DNA from: an uncultured Pseudoxanthomonas sp.
GTDB taxonomy: Bacteria > Pseudomonadota > Gammaproteobacteria > Xanthomonadales > Xanthomonadaceae
Length of the DNA stretch: 41,419 nt
Assembly (NCBI GenBank): GCA_937975725.1
Contig: CALJUL010000124.1
Span: 1-41,419, forward strand
Direction: 5' to 3'
The position numbers were made by a program, and so were the translations under genes. The notes below the pieces were generated by a model. It did no database searches, was not told where the DNA came from, and saw only the letters and a list, made by a program, of their open reading frames with translations. This document shows, in pieces, positions 26,271 through 34,831 of this stretch; position 1 is the first letter of the stretch, and each line of letters starts with the position of its first letter.

Positions 26271-27491
26271 TCAGATCGCACTGCGTTCGCGCAGGGCGGC
26301 GATCTCGGCGTCGGCGTAGCCCGCTTCGCGCAGCACTTCGTCGGTGTGCTGCCCGAGCAGCGGCGGAGCGCGGCCGTCGCGGACGGGCGTGGCGGAGAGC
26401 TTGATAGGGCTGCCCACCAGCGGCAACGCCGGCGCATGCGGATGCGCCACTTCCGTCACCATGCCGCGCGCCCGCACCTGCGGGTCGGCGAACACGTCGG
26501 CGATGTCGTTCACCGGGCCGCAGGGAATGCCGGCCGCTTCCAGCAACGCCAGCCAGTCGCGGCGCGGCCTAGTCCGCAGCCGTTCCTGCAACAGCGGCAC
26601 CAGTGCGTCGCGGTGGCGCACGCGCGCGGCGTTGGTCGCGTAGCGCGCGTCCTGCGCCAGCGCGGGTTCGCCCAGCAGTTCGCACAGGCGCGCGAACTGG
26701 CGGTCGTTGCCCACCGCGACGATGACGTGACCGTCGGCCACGGCGAACACCTGGTAGGGAACGATGTTGGCGTGCGCATTGCCCTGCCGCCGCGGCACTT
26801 CGCCGCCGACCAGGTAGTGGCTGCCGAGGTTGGCCAGCATCGCCACCTGCGCGTCCAGCAGGGCCATGTCGATCGCCTGGCCTTCGCCGGTCGCGTCGCG
26901 ATGGCGCAGCGCAGCCAGGATCGCCACCGCCGCGTACATGCCGGTGAACAGGTCGGCGACCGCCACGCCGACCTTCTCCGGTTCGCCGTCGGCCGCACCG
27001 GTGACGCTCATCAGCCCGCCCAGCCCCTGCACGGCGAAGTCGTAGCCGGCGCGATGCGCATAGGGACCGTCCTGGCCGAAGCCGGTGATCGAGCAATAGA
27101 CCAGGCGCGGGTTCGCGGCGCGCAGCGTGGCGGCGTCAAGACCGTAGCGCGCCATGTCGCCAACCTTGAAGTTCTCCACCAGCACGTCGCTGCGCATCGC
27201 CAGACGGCGGACGATGGCCTGCCCTTCCGGCGTGGACAGGTCCGCGGTCAGCGAGCGCTTGTTGCGGTTGGCGCACAGGTAGTAGGCCGACTCCGCGGTG
27301 TCGTTGCCCTCGGCATCGCGCAGGAACGGCGGCCCCCAGCCACGCGTGTCGTCGCCGCTGCCTGGGCGCTCGACCTTGATCACGTCCGCGCCCAGGTCCG
27401 CCAATACCTGCGTGCACCACGGGCCCGCCAGCACGCGGGTCAGGTCGAGCACGCGGATGCCCGACAGCGCCTGCGGCGCGGCGGCGATCAC
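26271..27491 (-). CDS. CaiB/BaiF-family (class III) CoA-transferase
   Basis: 406 residues. Moves CoA between organic acids. Family landmarks: LSGIRVLDLTRVLAGPWCTQ at the start, LGADVIKVERPGSGDDTRGW, NRNKRSLTADL, the probable catalytic Asp151 in YDFAVQG, GEGQAIDMALLDAQVAMLAN, and VGNDRQFARLCELLG. Length is typical. The GTG start at 27491 overlaps the waaA stop (GTGA), so translation is coupled to an LPS enzyme despite no obvious metabolic link; the large in-frame extension upstream is antisense-frame noise inside waaA. Substrate acids are unknown. Confidence 0.92.
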   Translation of the reverse strand: MIAAAPQALSGIRVLDLTRVLAGPWCTQVLADLGADVIKVERPGSGDDTRGWGPPFLRDAEGNDTAESAYYLCANRNKRSLTADLSTPEGQAIVRRLAMRSDVLVENFKVGDMARYGLDAATLRAANPRLVYCSITGFGQDGPYAHRAGYDFAVQGLGGLMSVTGAADGEPEKVGVAVADLFTGMYAAVAILAALRHRDATGEGQAIDMALLDAQVAMLANLGSHYLVGGEVPRRQGNAHANIVPYQVFAVADGHVIVAVGNDRQFARLCELLGEPALAQDARYATNAARVRHRDALVPLLQERLRTRPRRDWLALLEAAGIPCGPVNDIADVFADPQVRARGMVTEVAHPHAPALPLVGSPIKLSATPVRDGRAPPLLGQHTDEVLREAGYADAEIAALRERSAI

Positions 27492-28789
27492 GGCGCGGCT
27501 GCCGGCAGGTCGGGCGCGATCATCGCCAGCGTGCGCGCCAATGCGCCGCGGCCGTGTTCCACCAGCGCGCGGCCGTTGTCGGCCGTGCGCTGGCGCAGCG
27601 CGTCGTCGGCGAGCAGGGCTTCGATGGCGTCGCCTACGCCCTCGGCGTCCGCGGCGATCCGCAGCGCGTCGGCTTCCTGCAACCGCCGCGAGATTTCGCT
27701 GAAGTTGTGCAGGTGCGGCCCGGTGACGGCGGGCGTGCCGACCGCGGCCGGTTCCAGCAGGTTGTGCCCGCCGATGGCCTGCAGGCTGCCGCCGACGAAG
27801 GCGACCTCGGCGCAGGCGTAGAACGCCATCAACTCGCCCAGGGTGTCGACGACGAACACATCGCACGCCGCCGGCGGCCACTGCGCGGCGCGGCGCGTGG
27901 CCACGCGCAAGCCGGCCGCGCGCGCCGCCTCCACCGCGCGCGGGAAGCGCTCCGGATGGCGCGGCGCCCACAGCAGCAGCAGGTCGGGCCAGCGCCGGCG
28001 CAGGCGCGCGTGGATGGCGAGCACGGCGGCTTCCTCGTCCTCGTGCGTGCTGGCGGCGATCCAGGCGCAGCGCGCGGCGCCAGCCTGCCGGTGGTATTCC
28101 GCGACGAAGGCCGGCAGCCCTTCCGGCAGCGGGATATCGAACTTCAGGTTGCCGATGTCTTCGACCTGGTCCGGGCGCGCGCCCAGTTGCACGAAGCGCC
28201 GCGCATCCGCCGCCGATTGCGCCGCCACCCGGCGCAGCGTGCGCAGGGTGCGGGCGATCAGCGGCCGCAGCACGCTGTAGCCGCGCAGCGAGCGCGCCGA
28301 CAGCCGCGCGTTGAGCAGGTAGGTGGGAATGCCACGGTCGTGGCAGCCGAACAGCAGGTTGGGCCAGAGCTCGGTCTCCATCACCAGCGCCAGCCGCGGG
28401 CGGAAGTGGCGCAGGAAGCGCGCGACCGCACCCGGCAGATCATAGGGGGAATACACATGCAGCACGCGCGTGCCCCACAGCGCGCGCACGCGCTCGGAGC
28501 CGGTGGGCGTGATGGTGGTGACCAGCAGGCGCAGGCCGGGGTGCTCGCGCAGCAGGGCGTCGACCACGGGCGCGGCGGCGTTCACTTCGCCCACCGACAC
28601 CGCGTGCAGCCACACGTCCACCGTCGCCGCACGCGTGTCGTAGGCGCCGTAGCGCTCGTTCCAGCGCTGGAAATATTCCGGATAGCGGAAGCCGCGCCAG
28701 ATCAAGTGGTAGACCGTGACCGGCGTCAGCACGTACAGCACCAGCGAATACAGGGTGCGCAGCAATCGTTCGGTCGGGTCTTTCGGCAT
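27488..28789 (-). CDS. waaA: 3-deoxy-D-manno-octulosonic acid (Kdo) transferase
   Basis: 433 residues. Adds Kdo from CMP-Kdo to lipid IVA at the inner face of the cytoplasmic membrane. The N-terminal membrane anchor is at about 10-31 (LRTLYSLVLYVLTPVTVYHL), followed by the putative catalytic Glu45 in RWNERYG. Then come HAVSVGEVNAAAPVV, VMETELWPNLL, and the donor-binding half with RHPERFPRA, FVGGSLQAIGGHNLLEPAA and GPHLHNFSEI. A large upstream in-frame extension was rejected because it lies across the divergent lpxL gene. It is divergent from lpxL and coupled to the downstream CoA-transferase gene. Confidence 0.96.
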   Translation of the reverse strand: MPKDPTERLLRTLYSLVLYVLTPVTVYHLIWRGFRYPEYFQRWNERYGAYDTRAATVDVWLHAVSVGEVNAAAPVVDALLREHPGLRLLVTTITPTGSERVRALWGTRVLHVYSPYDLPGAVARFLRHFRPRLALVMETELWPNLLFGCHDRGIPTYLLNARLSARSLRGYSVLRPLIARTLRTLRRVAAQSAADARRFVQLGARPDQVEDIGNLKFDIPLPEGLPAFVAEYHRQAGAARCAWIAASTHEDEEAAVLAIHARLRRRWPDLLLLWAPRHPERFPRAVEAARAAGLRVATRRAAQWPPAACDVFVVDTLGELMAFYACAEVAFVGGSLQAIGGHNLLEPAAVGTPAVTGPHLHNFSEISRRLQEADALRIAADAEGVGDAIEALLADDALRQRTADNGRALVEHGRGALARTLAMIAPDLPAAAP

Positions 28790-28816
28790 CGAGACAAGGA
28801 TACCCGGGCGGGCCGC

Positions 28817-28822
28817 TACAAT
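28817..28822 (+). promoter_or_regulatory. -10 box with leaderless start for the first acyltransferase
   Basis: TACAAT in the context GCTACAAT is followed by exactly six bases (GCGGCG) and then the ATG at 28829. No Shine-Dalgarno sequence is present, so transcription probably starts at or next to the A of the ATG. Confidence 0.6.
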
Positions 28823-28828
28823 GCGGCG

Positions 28829-29758
28829 ATGGCATCCCCCGACAAGCCCTCCGGCGACGACGACGCGCCCCCGCTCGGCCCGCGGCAATGGCCGGCCTGG
28901 GCCGGCATCGGCCTGGCCTGGCTGGCGGCACGCCTGCCGTGGCCGCTGCAGCGCGCGCTGGGGCGCGGCATCGGCCGGCTGCTGTCGGTGGCGATGCGCG
29001 GGCGCCGCGACGTAGCCGCGCGCAACATCGCCCTGTGCTTCCCGGAACTGGACCCCGCCGCGCGCGCGGCGCTGGTCACTGCCAGCTTCGGCGCGCTGGG
29101 CATCGGCCTGTTCGAATTCGCGCGTGCGTGGTGGGGCAGCGTGGCGCCGATGCGGCGCGGGCTGCGGGTGGAAGGCTTGGAACACCTGGAAGCCGCGCGC
29201 GCGGGCGGGCGCGGCGTGATCGTGGTCTCCGGCCACTTCACCACGCTGGAGATCGCCGCCCGGCTGATGTGCAACTACGCGCCACTGGCCGGCATGTATC
29301 GCCCGCACGACCAGGGCGCGATGGAATGGGCGGTCCGGCGCGGCCGGCTGCGCTATGCGGCGGCCATGTTCACCCGCGAGGAATTGCGCCCGGCGCTCAA
29401 GCACCTCAAGCAGGGCGGCCTGCTCTGGTTCGCGCCGGACCAGGACACCCGCCGCGGCGACAGCGTGTACGTGCCGTTCTTCGGCCATCCCGCCTACAGC
29501 CTGACCTCGACCCACCAGTTGGCGCGGCTGTCGGGCGCGGCGGTCATCGCGTTCTCGCACGTGCGGCGCGAGGACGGCGGCTACACGCTGCGGCTGTCGC
29601 CCGCGTTCGCCGACTTCCCCTCCGCCGACGCCACCGCGGACACCGCGCAGGTGATCGCCGCGATCGAGGACATGGTGCGCCAGGCCCCGACGCAGTACCT
29701 GTGGATCCATCGCCGCTTCAAGCGCCAGCCCGACGGCCGCGGCAAGCTGTACGAGTGA
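28829..29758 (+). CDS. LpxL/LpxM-like lipid A acyltransferase (copy 1)
   Basis: 309 residues. Inner-membrane enzyme of the lysophospholipid/lipid A acyltransferase family, which transfers a fatty acyl chain from acyl-ACP to Kdo2-lipid IVA. It has the HX4E catalytic motif, His136 and Glu141 in SGHFTTLE, then LLWFAPDQDTRRGDSVYVPF and the C-terminal YLWIHRRFKRQP typical of LpxL. An N-terminal hydrophobic segment (about 21-37) precedes ARNIALCFPEL. It lies divergent from waaA, which makes its Kdo-lipid acceptor, and ends six bases from a convergent paralogue. Whether it adds laurate or another acyl chain is not readable. Confidence 0.93.
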   Translation: MASPDKPSGDDDAPPLGPRQWPAWAGIGLAWLAARLPWPLQRALGRGIGRLLSVAMRGRRDVAARNIALCFPELDPAARAALVTASFGALGIGLFEFARAWWGSVAPMRRGLRVEGLEHLEAARAGGRGVIVVSGHFTTLEIAARLMCNYAPLAGMYRPHDQGAMEWAVRRGRLRYAAAMFTREELRPALKHLKQGGLLWFAPDQDTRRGDSVYVPFFGHPAYSLTSTHQLARLSGAAVIAFSHVRREDGGYTLRLSPAFADFPSADATADTAQVIAAIEDMVRQAPTQYLWIHRRFKRQPDGRGKLYE

Positions 29759-29764
29759 CCGCGC

Positions 29765-30661
29765 TCAGTACACGCCCGGTTCGCCCGGCGGCCGCGTCTT
29801 GAAGCGCCGGTGCACCCACAGGTACTGGGACGGCGCTTCGCGCGAGCGGTCCTCAATCCAGCGCATGTAGCGCGCCGCGTTCGCGGTCTCGTCCTCGCCC
29901 GGCCAACCGGGCCAGGCCGGCTCCAGGTCGATGCGGTAGCGGCCGTCCTCTCCGCGCCGGCACCACATCAGCAGCACGCGTCCGCCGGTGCGGCGCAACA
30001 CGCCGCCGAGCACGCCCAGGGTGGCGGCGGCCACGCCGTAGAACGGGACGAAGACGTGGCGGCGGCTGGCGTTCTGGTCGGGCACGTAGAACGCCGCTTC
30101 GCCCGCCTGCACCGCGGCGGCGAAACCGGCGATGTCCTTCTTGTCGTAGGTGCGGCCGGCGTAGCGGCAGCGGCCGATGTCGATCTCGCGCTCCAGGCAG
30201 GGATCGTTGTAGCGCCGCACCAGGATCGGCATGGGCCGCCCGTTCGCCTCGGCGACCAGGCGCATCGCCATCTCGATGCTCTCGTAGTGCGCGCCGACCA
30301 CCACCACGCCGTGGCCTTCGGCCCGTGCCTGGCGCAGGTGTTCCAGGCCCTGCACCGTGCCCAGGTCGCCGAGCCGCTCGCGCGGGGCGAACCAGGCGCG
30401 CAGGGTATCCAGCGCGCCGATGCTGTTGTCGGCCAGGGTCCGGCAGACCAGCGCGCGGCGCGCGGCGGCGTCCAGTTCCGGGAAGCACAGGGCGATGTTG
30501 CGCGCGGCGATGCGCCGCCGCCCGCGGTTCACTCCCGGCAGCCGCGCCAGCAGGCGCCCGCAGGCCATCAGCCGCGCGGGCGACAGTCTGCCCAGCAGGC
30601 GGCCGATGCCGCGCACCGCCGCGGCATGCCAGCACCGCCGCGGCGCGTCGTCCGCCGTCAT
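29765..30661 (-). CDS. LpxL-like lipid A acyltransferase (copy 2)
   Basis: 298 residues and clearly paralogous to the convergent copy 1: shared ARNIALCFPEL, an HX4E motif (His125, Glu130 in GAHYESIE), a DQNASRRHVFVPF equivalent to copy 1's DQDTRRGDSVYVPF, and the end motif YLWVHRRFKTRP. It differs in the acceptor-side stretch (LVRRYNDPCLEREIDIGRCR), so position or chain specificity may differ. The ATG overlaps the stop of the O-antigen ligase-like gene (ATGA), placing it at the end of a glycosyltransferase-ligase-acyltransferase operon. Confidence 0.92.
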   Translation of the reverse strand: MTADDAPRRCWHAAAVRGIGRLLGRLSPARLMACGRLLARLPGVNRGRRRIAARNIALCFPELDAAARRALVCRTLADNSIGALDTLRAWFAPRERLGDLGTVQGLEHLRQARAEGHGVVVVGAHYESIEMAMRLVAEANGRPMPILVRRYNDPCLEREIDIGRCRYAGRTYDKKDIAGFAAAVQAGEAAFYVPDQNASRRHVFVPFYGVAAATLGVLGGVLRRTGGRVLLMWCRRGEDGRYRIDLEPAWPGWPGEDETANAARYMRWIEDRSREAPSQYLWVHRRFKTRPPGEPGVY

Positions 30662-32001
30662 GGCGCCGGTCGGTCGGCGTCGTGCGCGAGCAGGCTGCCG
30701 GCGTACAGCGCCGCCAGCAGCAGGGTCACGCTGCCCCAGAAGGTCGAATAGAAGGCCAGGTGGGTGTTGAGCGGGAACACCGTCACCGCCAGCGCCAGCA
30801 TCGCCGGGCGCGCGCTTTCCTTGGCCTCCGGCGAGGCGTAGCGCCAGGCGCGCCAGGCCAGCGCCACGCCGGCCAGCCACAGCAGCAGGCCGAGGCCGCC
30901 GGTTTCGCTGAGCACTTCCAGCACGATCTGGTGCGCGTGCAGCGCCGGACCGTTGCCCCAGGCGGGACGCTCGCCCGGGGTCGCATTGCAGGCGGGATAG
31001 GCTTCGCGGAAGCCGCGCGCGCCCACGCCGTTGATCGGATGCTCGCGCACCATGCACGCGGCCGCCGACCAGATCTGCGCGCGCCCGGACAGGGCGGCGT
31101 CCACGCCGGGCTCGTCGGCGCTCAAAGCATGCGTGGTGCGGACCATGCGCTCGCGGAACTGGGTGGACGACACCGTCAGCAACACCAGGCTCAGCATGCC
31201 CACGGCGACCACGCCGAACAGCCGTTTCCAGCCCAGCAGGCGCTGGCCGGAGCACACCAGCACCAGCGCATAGGTGATCCAGGCCGCGCGCGCGCCCGCC
31301 AGCAGCACCACGATGCCGATGGCGCCGGCGGCCAGCATCCAGCCCAGCGTGTCCAGGCGGCGGGCCGCGGCGAACAGCAGGAACGGCGACAGGCTGGCCA
31401 GCACGATCCCCAGCTTGAGGTTGCAGGGGCCGAGGAAGCCGCTCAGCCGGTCCACCGTGGCCACTTCCAGCGGCGTGCACATCGGCCGCCCGCTGATCGC
31501 CTGCTTGAGCTGGTCCAGGGCCCAGAACAACGGGCTGGTGCCGAACATCGCCTGCGCCAGCGCGTCCAGCGTCCACACTCCCACGATCACGGCCAGGCCG
31601 TTGAAGGTGGTGCGGCGCGCGGCTTCGCTGGCCACCGAGGCCGCGACCAGCCACAGGAACGGCAGGTAGCGCAGGTCCACCGCCGCTTCGCGCAGCGCGC
31701 GGCGGGCGTCGATAGCGTCGAACGCGGAGATCAGTTCCGGCGCCCAGTACGCGACGAACAGCGCGCTGGTCAGCGCCCACGCCGGCCCGCTGAGCAGGCG
31801 GCTGCCGCCGCGGAAGCGGCCGAGCAGCAAGCGGACGATGGCCGCCAGCGCACCCAGCACCATCACCGCCTCGGCGTAGCCCGGCGCGGGCCACAGTGCG
31901 ACGAAGGCCAGCACCCACGCCGGCGCCCAGCGCCATCCTTCCGCAGGCGTGGGCACGGCGGAACGGTCAGAGGGCGGGGGCGGGAGCGGGGCGTGGTTCA
32001 T
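30658..32001 (-). CDS. O-antigen ligase-like membrane protein (WaaL/Wzy_C family)
   Basis: 447 residues with roughly ten hydrophobic helices separated by one large periplasmic loop (about 255-360). The Wzy_C signature is present: a conserved Arg in LLAGARAAWITYAL, then RAQIWSAAACMVREHPINGV and GARGFREAY in the loop, and the catalytic-type His355 and His357 in LHAHQIVLEVLSETGGLGL. The family attaches undecaprenyl-linked glycans to lipid A core or polymerises them. The gene neighbourhood (glycosyltransferase, lipid A acyltransferases, waaA) favours a ligase. It overlaps the glycosyltransferase gene by 35 bases and the acyltransferase gene by 4. Confidence 0.88.
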   Translation of the reverse strand: MNHAPLPPPPSDRSAVPTPAEGWRWAPAWVLAFVALWPAPGYAEAVMVLGALAAIVRLLLGRFRGGSRLLSGPAWALTSALFVAYWAPELISAFDAIDARRALREAAVDLRYLPFLWLVAASVASEAARRTTFNGLAVIVGVWTLDALAQAMFGTSPLFWALDQLKQAISGRPMCTPLEVATVDRLSGFLGPCNLKLGIVLASLSPFLLFAAARRLDTLGWMLAAGAIGIVVLLAGARAAWITYALVLVCSGQRLLGWKRLFGVVAVGMLSLVLLTVSSTQFRERMVRTTHALSADEPGVDAALSGRAQIWSAAACMVREHPINGVGARGFREAYPACNATPGERPAWGNGPALHAHQIVLEVLSETGGLGLLLWLAGVALAWRAWRYASPEAKESARPAMLALAVTVFPLNTHLAFYSTFWGSVTLLLAALYAGSLLAHDADRPAP

Positions 32002-33112
32002 CGGCGAGTTCGTGGTAGACGGCCAGCGTGGCGTCCTGCATCGCGCGCAGCGTCAGGGCGGACATCGTAGCCAATGGGACGGGAGGATGCGCCAACAGGA
32101 CGTGCGCGGCCTGCACCAGGGCGGCCTCGTCGAACGGCGGCACGGCACCCTGCGGCTGCCATTGCGCCAGCAGTTCGCCCACGCCGCCGTGCGCCCAGCC
32201 CAGCACCGGACGGCCGACCGACAGTGCTTCGATCACCGTGCGGCCGAAGGCTTCCGGCTTGCGCGACAGTTGCAGCACCAGGTCGCTGGCGGCGTAGGCG
32301 CGGGCGATCTCGGACGTGGGCGGGGTGATGGCGAGCGCGTCGGCGAAACCGCCCTGCCGCGCCTGCGCTTCGAGATCGGCCAGGTAGTGTTCGCGCCCCG
32401 GCTCGCGCGCGCCGGGCATCCACAGCCGCGCATCCGGGCCGGCGCTGCGCAGGCGGCCCAGCAGCGTCACCGCCTCGCGGTGTCCTTTAAGGCGCGTGCC
32501 GCGGCCGGGCAGCAGCAGCAGCGGGCCGTCGCCTTGCAACGCCGGATGCTGCTGCGCCGCCCATCGCCGCGCTTCGGCGTCCGGATGCGGCGCGCGCGGG
32601 AAGCGCGCCGGGTCGATGCCGCGCGGGATCACCCGCAGCCGCCGCGGATCGACTTGCGGGTAGTGCTCCAGCAGGTAGCGCCGCACGGTGTCGGACACGC
32701 AGATCACGCGCTCGCCACGGGTCATGACCGCGCTGTAGCGGCCGGGCGAATTGAGCCCGTGCATGGTGGTGACGAAGCGCGGACGGACGGCCGCTGGCAT
32801 GCCGCGCAGGGCCCACAGGCCCAGCCACGCCGGCAGCCGCGAGCGCGCGTGCACGATGTCGGCGCCCAGGCCGGCGAACAGCCGACGCAGCGCCGGAACG
32901 TGGCGCAGGGCCAGCGGCGACTTGCGGCCGATGGCGAGCGTCACGTGCTCGGCACCGGTCTTCTCCAGCGCCGGCAGCAGGCGGCCGCCGGCCGACACCA
33001 CCACGGCGCGATGGCCGGCGCGCACCAGCGCCTCGGCAATCTCCAGGGTGGAACGTTCCACGCCGCCGGACTCCAGCGCCGGCAGCAGTTGCACCACCGT
33101 CAACCGGCGCAT
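31967..33112 (-). CDS. Glycosyltransferase family 4 (GT-B fold)
   Basis: 381 residues. N-terminal acceptor domain with LLPALESGGVERSTLEIAEA (the GGxER loop typical of GT4) and IVHARSRLPAWLGLWAL. The C-terminal donor domain has LLLPGRGTRLKGH and the EX7E motif (Glu287 and Glu295 in EAFGRTVIEALSVG) expected for a retaining enzyme. It is probably an LPS core or O-glycan sugar transferase acting at the cytoplasmic face, given its overlap with the ligase-like gene. The sugar is unknown. Confidence 0.92.
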   Translation of the reverse strand: MRRLTVVQLLPALESGGVERSTLEIAEALVRAGHRAVVVSAGGRLLPALEKTGAEHVTLAIGRKSPLALRHVPALRRLFAGLGADIVHARSRLPAWLGLWALRGMPAAVRPRFVTTMHGLNSPGRYSAVMTRGERVICVSDTVRRYLLEHYPQVDPRRLRVIPRGIDPARFPRAPHPDAEARRWAAQQHPALQGDGPLLLLPGRGTRLKGHREAVTLLGRLRSAGPDARLWMPGAREPGREHYLADLEAQARQGGFADALAITPPTSEIARAYAASDLVLQLSRKPEAFGRTVIEALSVGRPVLGWAHGGVGELLAQWQPQGAVPPFDEAALVQAAHVLLAHPPVPLATMSALTLRAMQDATLAVYHELADEPRPAPAPAL

Positions 33113-33151
33113 GCGCGGCGGTCGGGTGCGCGGGGCCGCATGTGGCGGCGG

Positions 33152-33349
33152 TCAGCCGGCGAGGACGAAATGCGACCCGCAGTACGGGCACTGCACTTCG
33201 CCGTCCGGCGCGTCCTCGATCGGCAGGTAGACCCGCGGATGCGAATTCCACAGCGCCATGGACGGCAGCGGGCAGCTCAGCGGCAGGTCGGCGCGGCTCA
33301 CGGTGTAGCGCTTCTCGGCGTTGGCGGGCGCGGTGGCGGTCTGGCTCAT
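33152..33349 (-). CDS. Small zinc-finger protein, zf-CHCC (NDUFS6-like)
   Basis: 65 residues, starting MSQTATAPANAEKRYTVSRA. The four metal ligands are Cys26, His37, Cys54 and Cys57, spaced as in the zf-CHCC domain (LSCP, SHPRVYLPI, VQCPYCGSHFVL). The domain binds zinc in the mitochondrial complex I subunit NDUFS6; the role of the bacterial short form is not established. It lies 39 bases before the glycosyltransferase gene in the same direction, so it may share its transcript. A long upstream in-frame extension was rejected. Confidence 0.88.
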   Translation of the reverse strand: MSQTATAPANAEKRYTVSRADLPLSCPLPSMALWNSHPRVYLPIEDAPDGEVQCPYCGSHFVLAG

Positions 33350-33437
33350 GGCGGCGTGGGGACGACGGAACGGGGGCCGCCAGTCTACCAGCCGCTGCGG
33401 CCGCGGCGCAGGCGCGGCCGCGCGCTGCATCCATACG

Positions 33438-33469
33438 AAAAAACGCCGCCCTCCTCGCGAAGGGCGGCG
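33438..33469 (-). terminator. Intrinsic terminator after the YceI-like gene
   Basis: On the minus strand, CGCCGCCCT and AGGGCGGCG form a perfect nine-base stem with an eight-base loop, followed by TTTTTT. It lies about 50 bases after the YceI-like stop. A second hairpin, GGCCGCGGGG/CCCCGCGGCC, lies nearer the stop (33483-33505). Confidence 0.92.
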
Positions 33470-33516
33470 CTGCATGCCTGCCAGGCCGCGGGGCGACCCC
33501 GCGGCCCGCGCGCGGC

Positions 33517-34089
33517 TCACTTGGACGCGGTGGCCTCGGTGGTGATGCGCAGCTTCACTTCGTCGCCGACCATCGGCGCATACGCGCCCACGCCGAAATC
33601 GCTGCGCTTGACGGTGGCGGTGGCGTCGAAGCCGATCGCCGGCACCTTCTTCATCGGATGGTCGGCGGCCTTGTTGAGGGTCACGTCCAGCACCACCGGC
33701 TTGGTGATGCCCTTGATGGTCAGGTCGCCGGTGACGGTCAGCCTGCCTTCGCCCGCGGCCTCGACCTTGGTGCTCTTGAAGGTCGCGGCGGGGAACTTGG
33801 CGGCGTCGAAGAAATCGGCGCTGCGCAGGTGTTCGTCGAACTTGGCGGAGAAGCCGTTCAGGCCGGCCAGCGGCAGCGTCACCTCCACGCTGGAGGCGCC
33901 GACATCGTCGGCGTCGTAGACCAGGGTGCCGTCGGCCTGGCCGAAATGGGCGCTGGGATTGGAGAAGCCGAAGTGGCTCCAGGTGGCCAGCACGTCGGTG
34001 TGGGTCGGGTCGAGCTTGTAGGTCACCGGCGCGGCGAAGGCCGGCGCGGCGAGCAGGGACAGGGCGGCAACGAGCAGGGTCTTGCGCAT
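33517..34089 (-). CDS. YceI-like periplasmic lipid-binding protein
   Basis: 190 residues with a signal peptide (MRKTLLVAALSLLAAPAFAA). The mature part is the YceI/lipocalin-like fold: YKLDPTHTDVLATWSHFGFS at its start, VEVTLPLAGLNGFSAKFDEH, LRSADFFDAAKFPAATFKST, LTVTGDLTIKGITKPVVLDV, and KRSDFGVGAYAPMVGDEVKL. Family members bind isoprenoid-type lipids and are often base- or stress-induced. GGAGAA precedes the ATG; a strong terminator follows. It lies 32 bases after the nitroreductase gene on the same strand. Confidence 0.95.
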   Translation of the reverse strand: MRKTLLVAALSLLAAPAFAAPVTYKLDPTHTDVLATWSHFGFSNPSAHFGQADGTLVYDADDVGASSVEVTLPLAGLNGFSAKFDEHLRSADFFDAAKFPAATFKSTKVEAAGEGRLTVTGDLTIKGITKPVVLDVTLNKAADHPMKKVPAIGFDATATVKRSDFGVGAYAPMVGDEVKLRITTEATASK

Positions 34090-34121
34090 GGCGGGTTCTC
34101 CGTGTGGTGGGGCGTGCGGGG

Positions 34122-34709
34122 TTACAGGATGCGGGCGGCTTCGTCGAAGCCCAGGCGCGGCGAGCGCGGGAAGATGCTGGCGGGGTCGCCGTGGCCCAGG
34201 TTGACCAGGATGTCGGACTTGATCGCGGTGCCGGCGAAGAAGGCCGCGTCCACCTTGGCGTTGTCGAAGCCGGTCATCGGGCCGGCGTCCAGGCCCAGCG
34301 CGCGCGCGGCCACGATCAGGTAGGCCGCCTGCAGGCTCATGTTGCGGCGGGCCGGGACCACGCGGTTCTCGCGCGGGCCGTCGAACCACGCCTTGGCGTC
34401 GGTATGCGGGAACAGGTAGGGCAGCTTCTCGTGGAAGTCCTCGTCGCGGCCGATGATGACGGTGACCGGCGCGGCCATGGTCTTCTTGTAGTTGCCTTCG
34501 TCCAGCGCCGGGCCCAGCTTGGCCTTGGCCTCGGCGGACTTGACGAACACGAAGCGCGCCGGCGTGGTGTTGGCCTGGGTGGGGCCGAACTTCAGCAGGT
34601 CGTACAGCCGGCGCAGGGTATCGTCGCTGACCTCGCCGCCGAAGGCGTTGTAGGTGCGTGCGGTGCGGAACAACTGGTCCAGGGCGGCGTCATTGAGGGC
34701 TTCGGGCAT
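34122..34709 (-). CDS. Nitroreductase-family protein (RutE/HadB-like)
   Basis: 195 residues, an FMN-dependent oxidoreductase of the subgroup annotated as malonic semialdehyde reductase RutE. Landmarks are LDQLFRTARTYNAF at the start, LYDLLKFGPTQANTTPARFV (FMN-binding region), NMSLQAAYLIVAARALGLDA, GPMTGFDNAKVDAAFF and ILVNLGHGDPASIFPRSPRL. Length is typical (196). No other pyrimidine-degradation (rut) genes are nearby, so the physiological substrate is uncertain. Divergent from the ELM1-family gene. Confidence 0.92.
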   Translation of the reverse strand: MPEALNDAALDQLFRTARTYNAFGGEVSDDTLRRLYDLLKFGPTQANTTPARFVFVKSAEAKAKLGPALDEGNYKKTMAAPVTVIIGRDEDFHEKLPYLFPHTDAKAWFDGPRENRVVPARRNMSLQAAYLIVAARALGLDAGPMTGFDNAKVDAAFFAGTAIKSDILVNLGHGDPASIFPRSPRLGFDEAARIL

Positions 34710-34831
34710 GGGATCAACCTGGCAGGAGGAAAGTGCGGCGCCCGGGCCGGGCGGCATCGGGACAGGCCGGCAGTGTAGAGTGTCCCGACTTTGACGACAT
34801 AGAAGCGACCCGGAACGGATTGTTTTAACCA

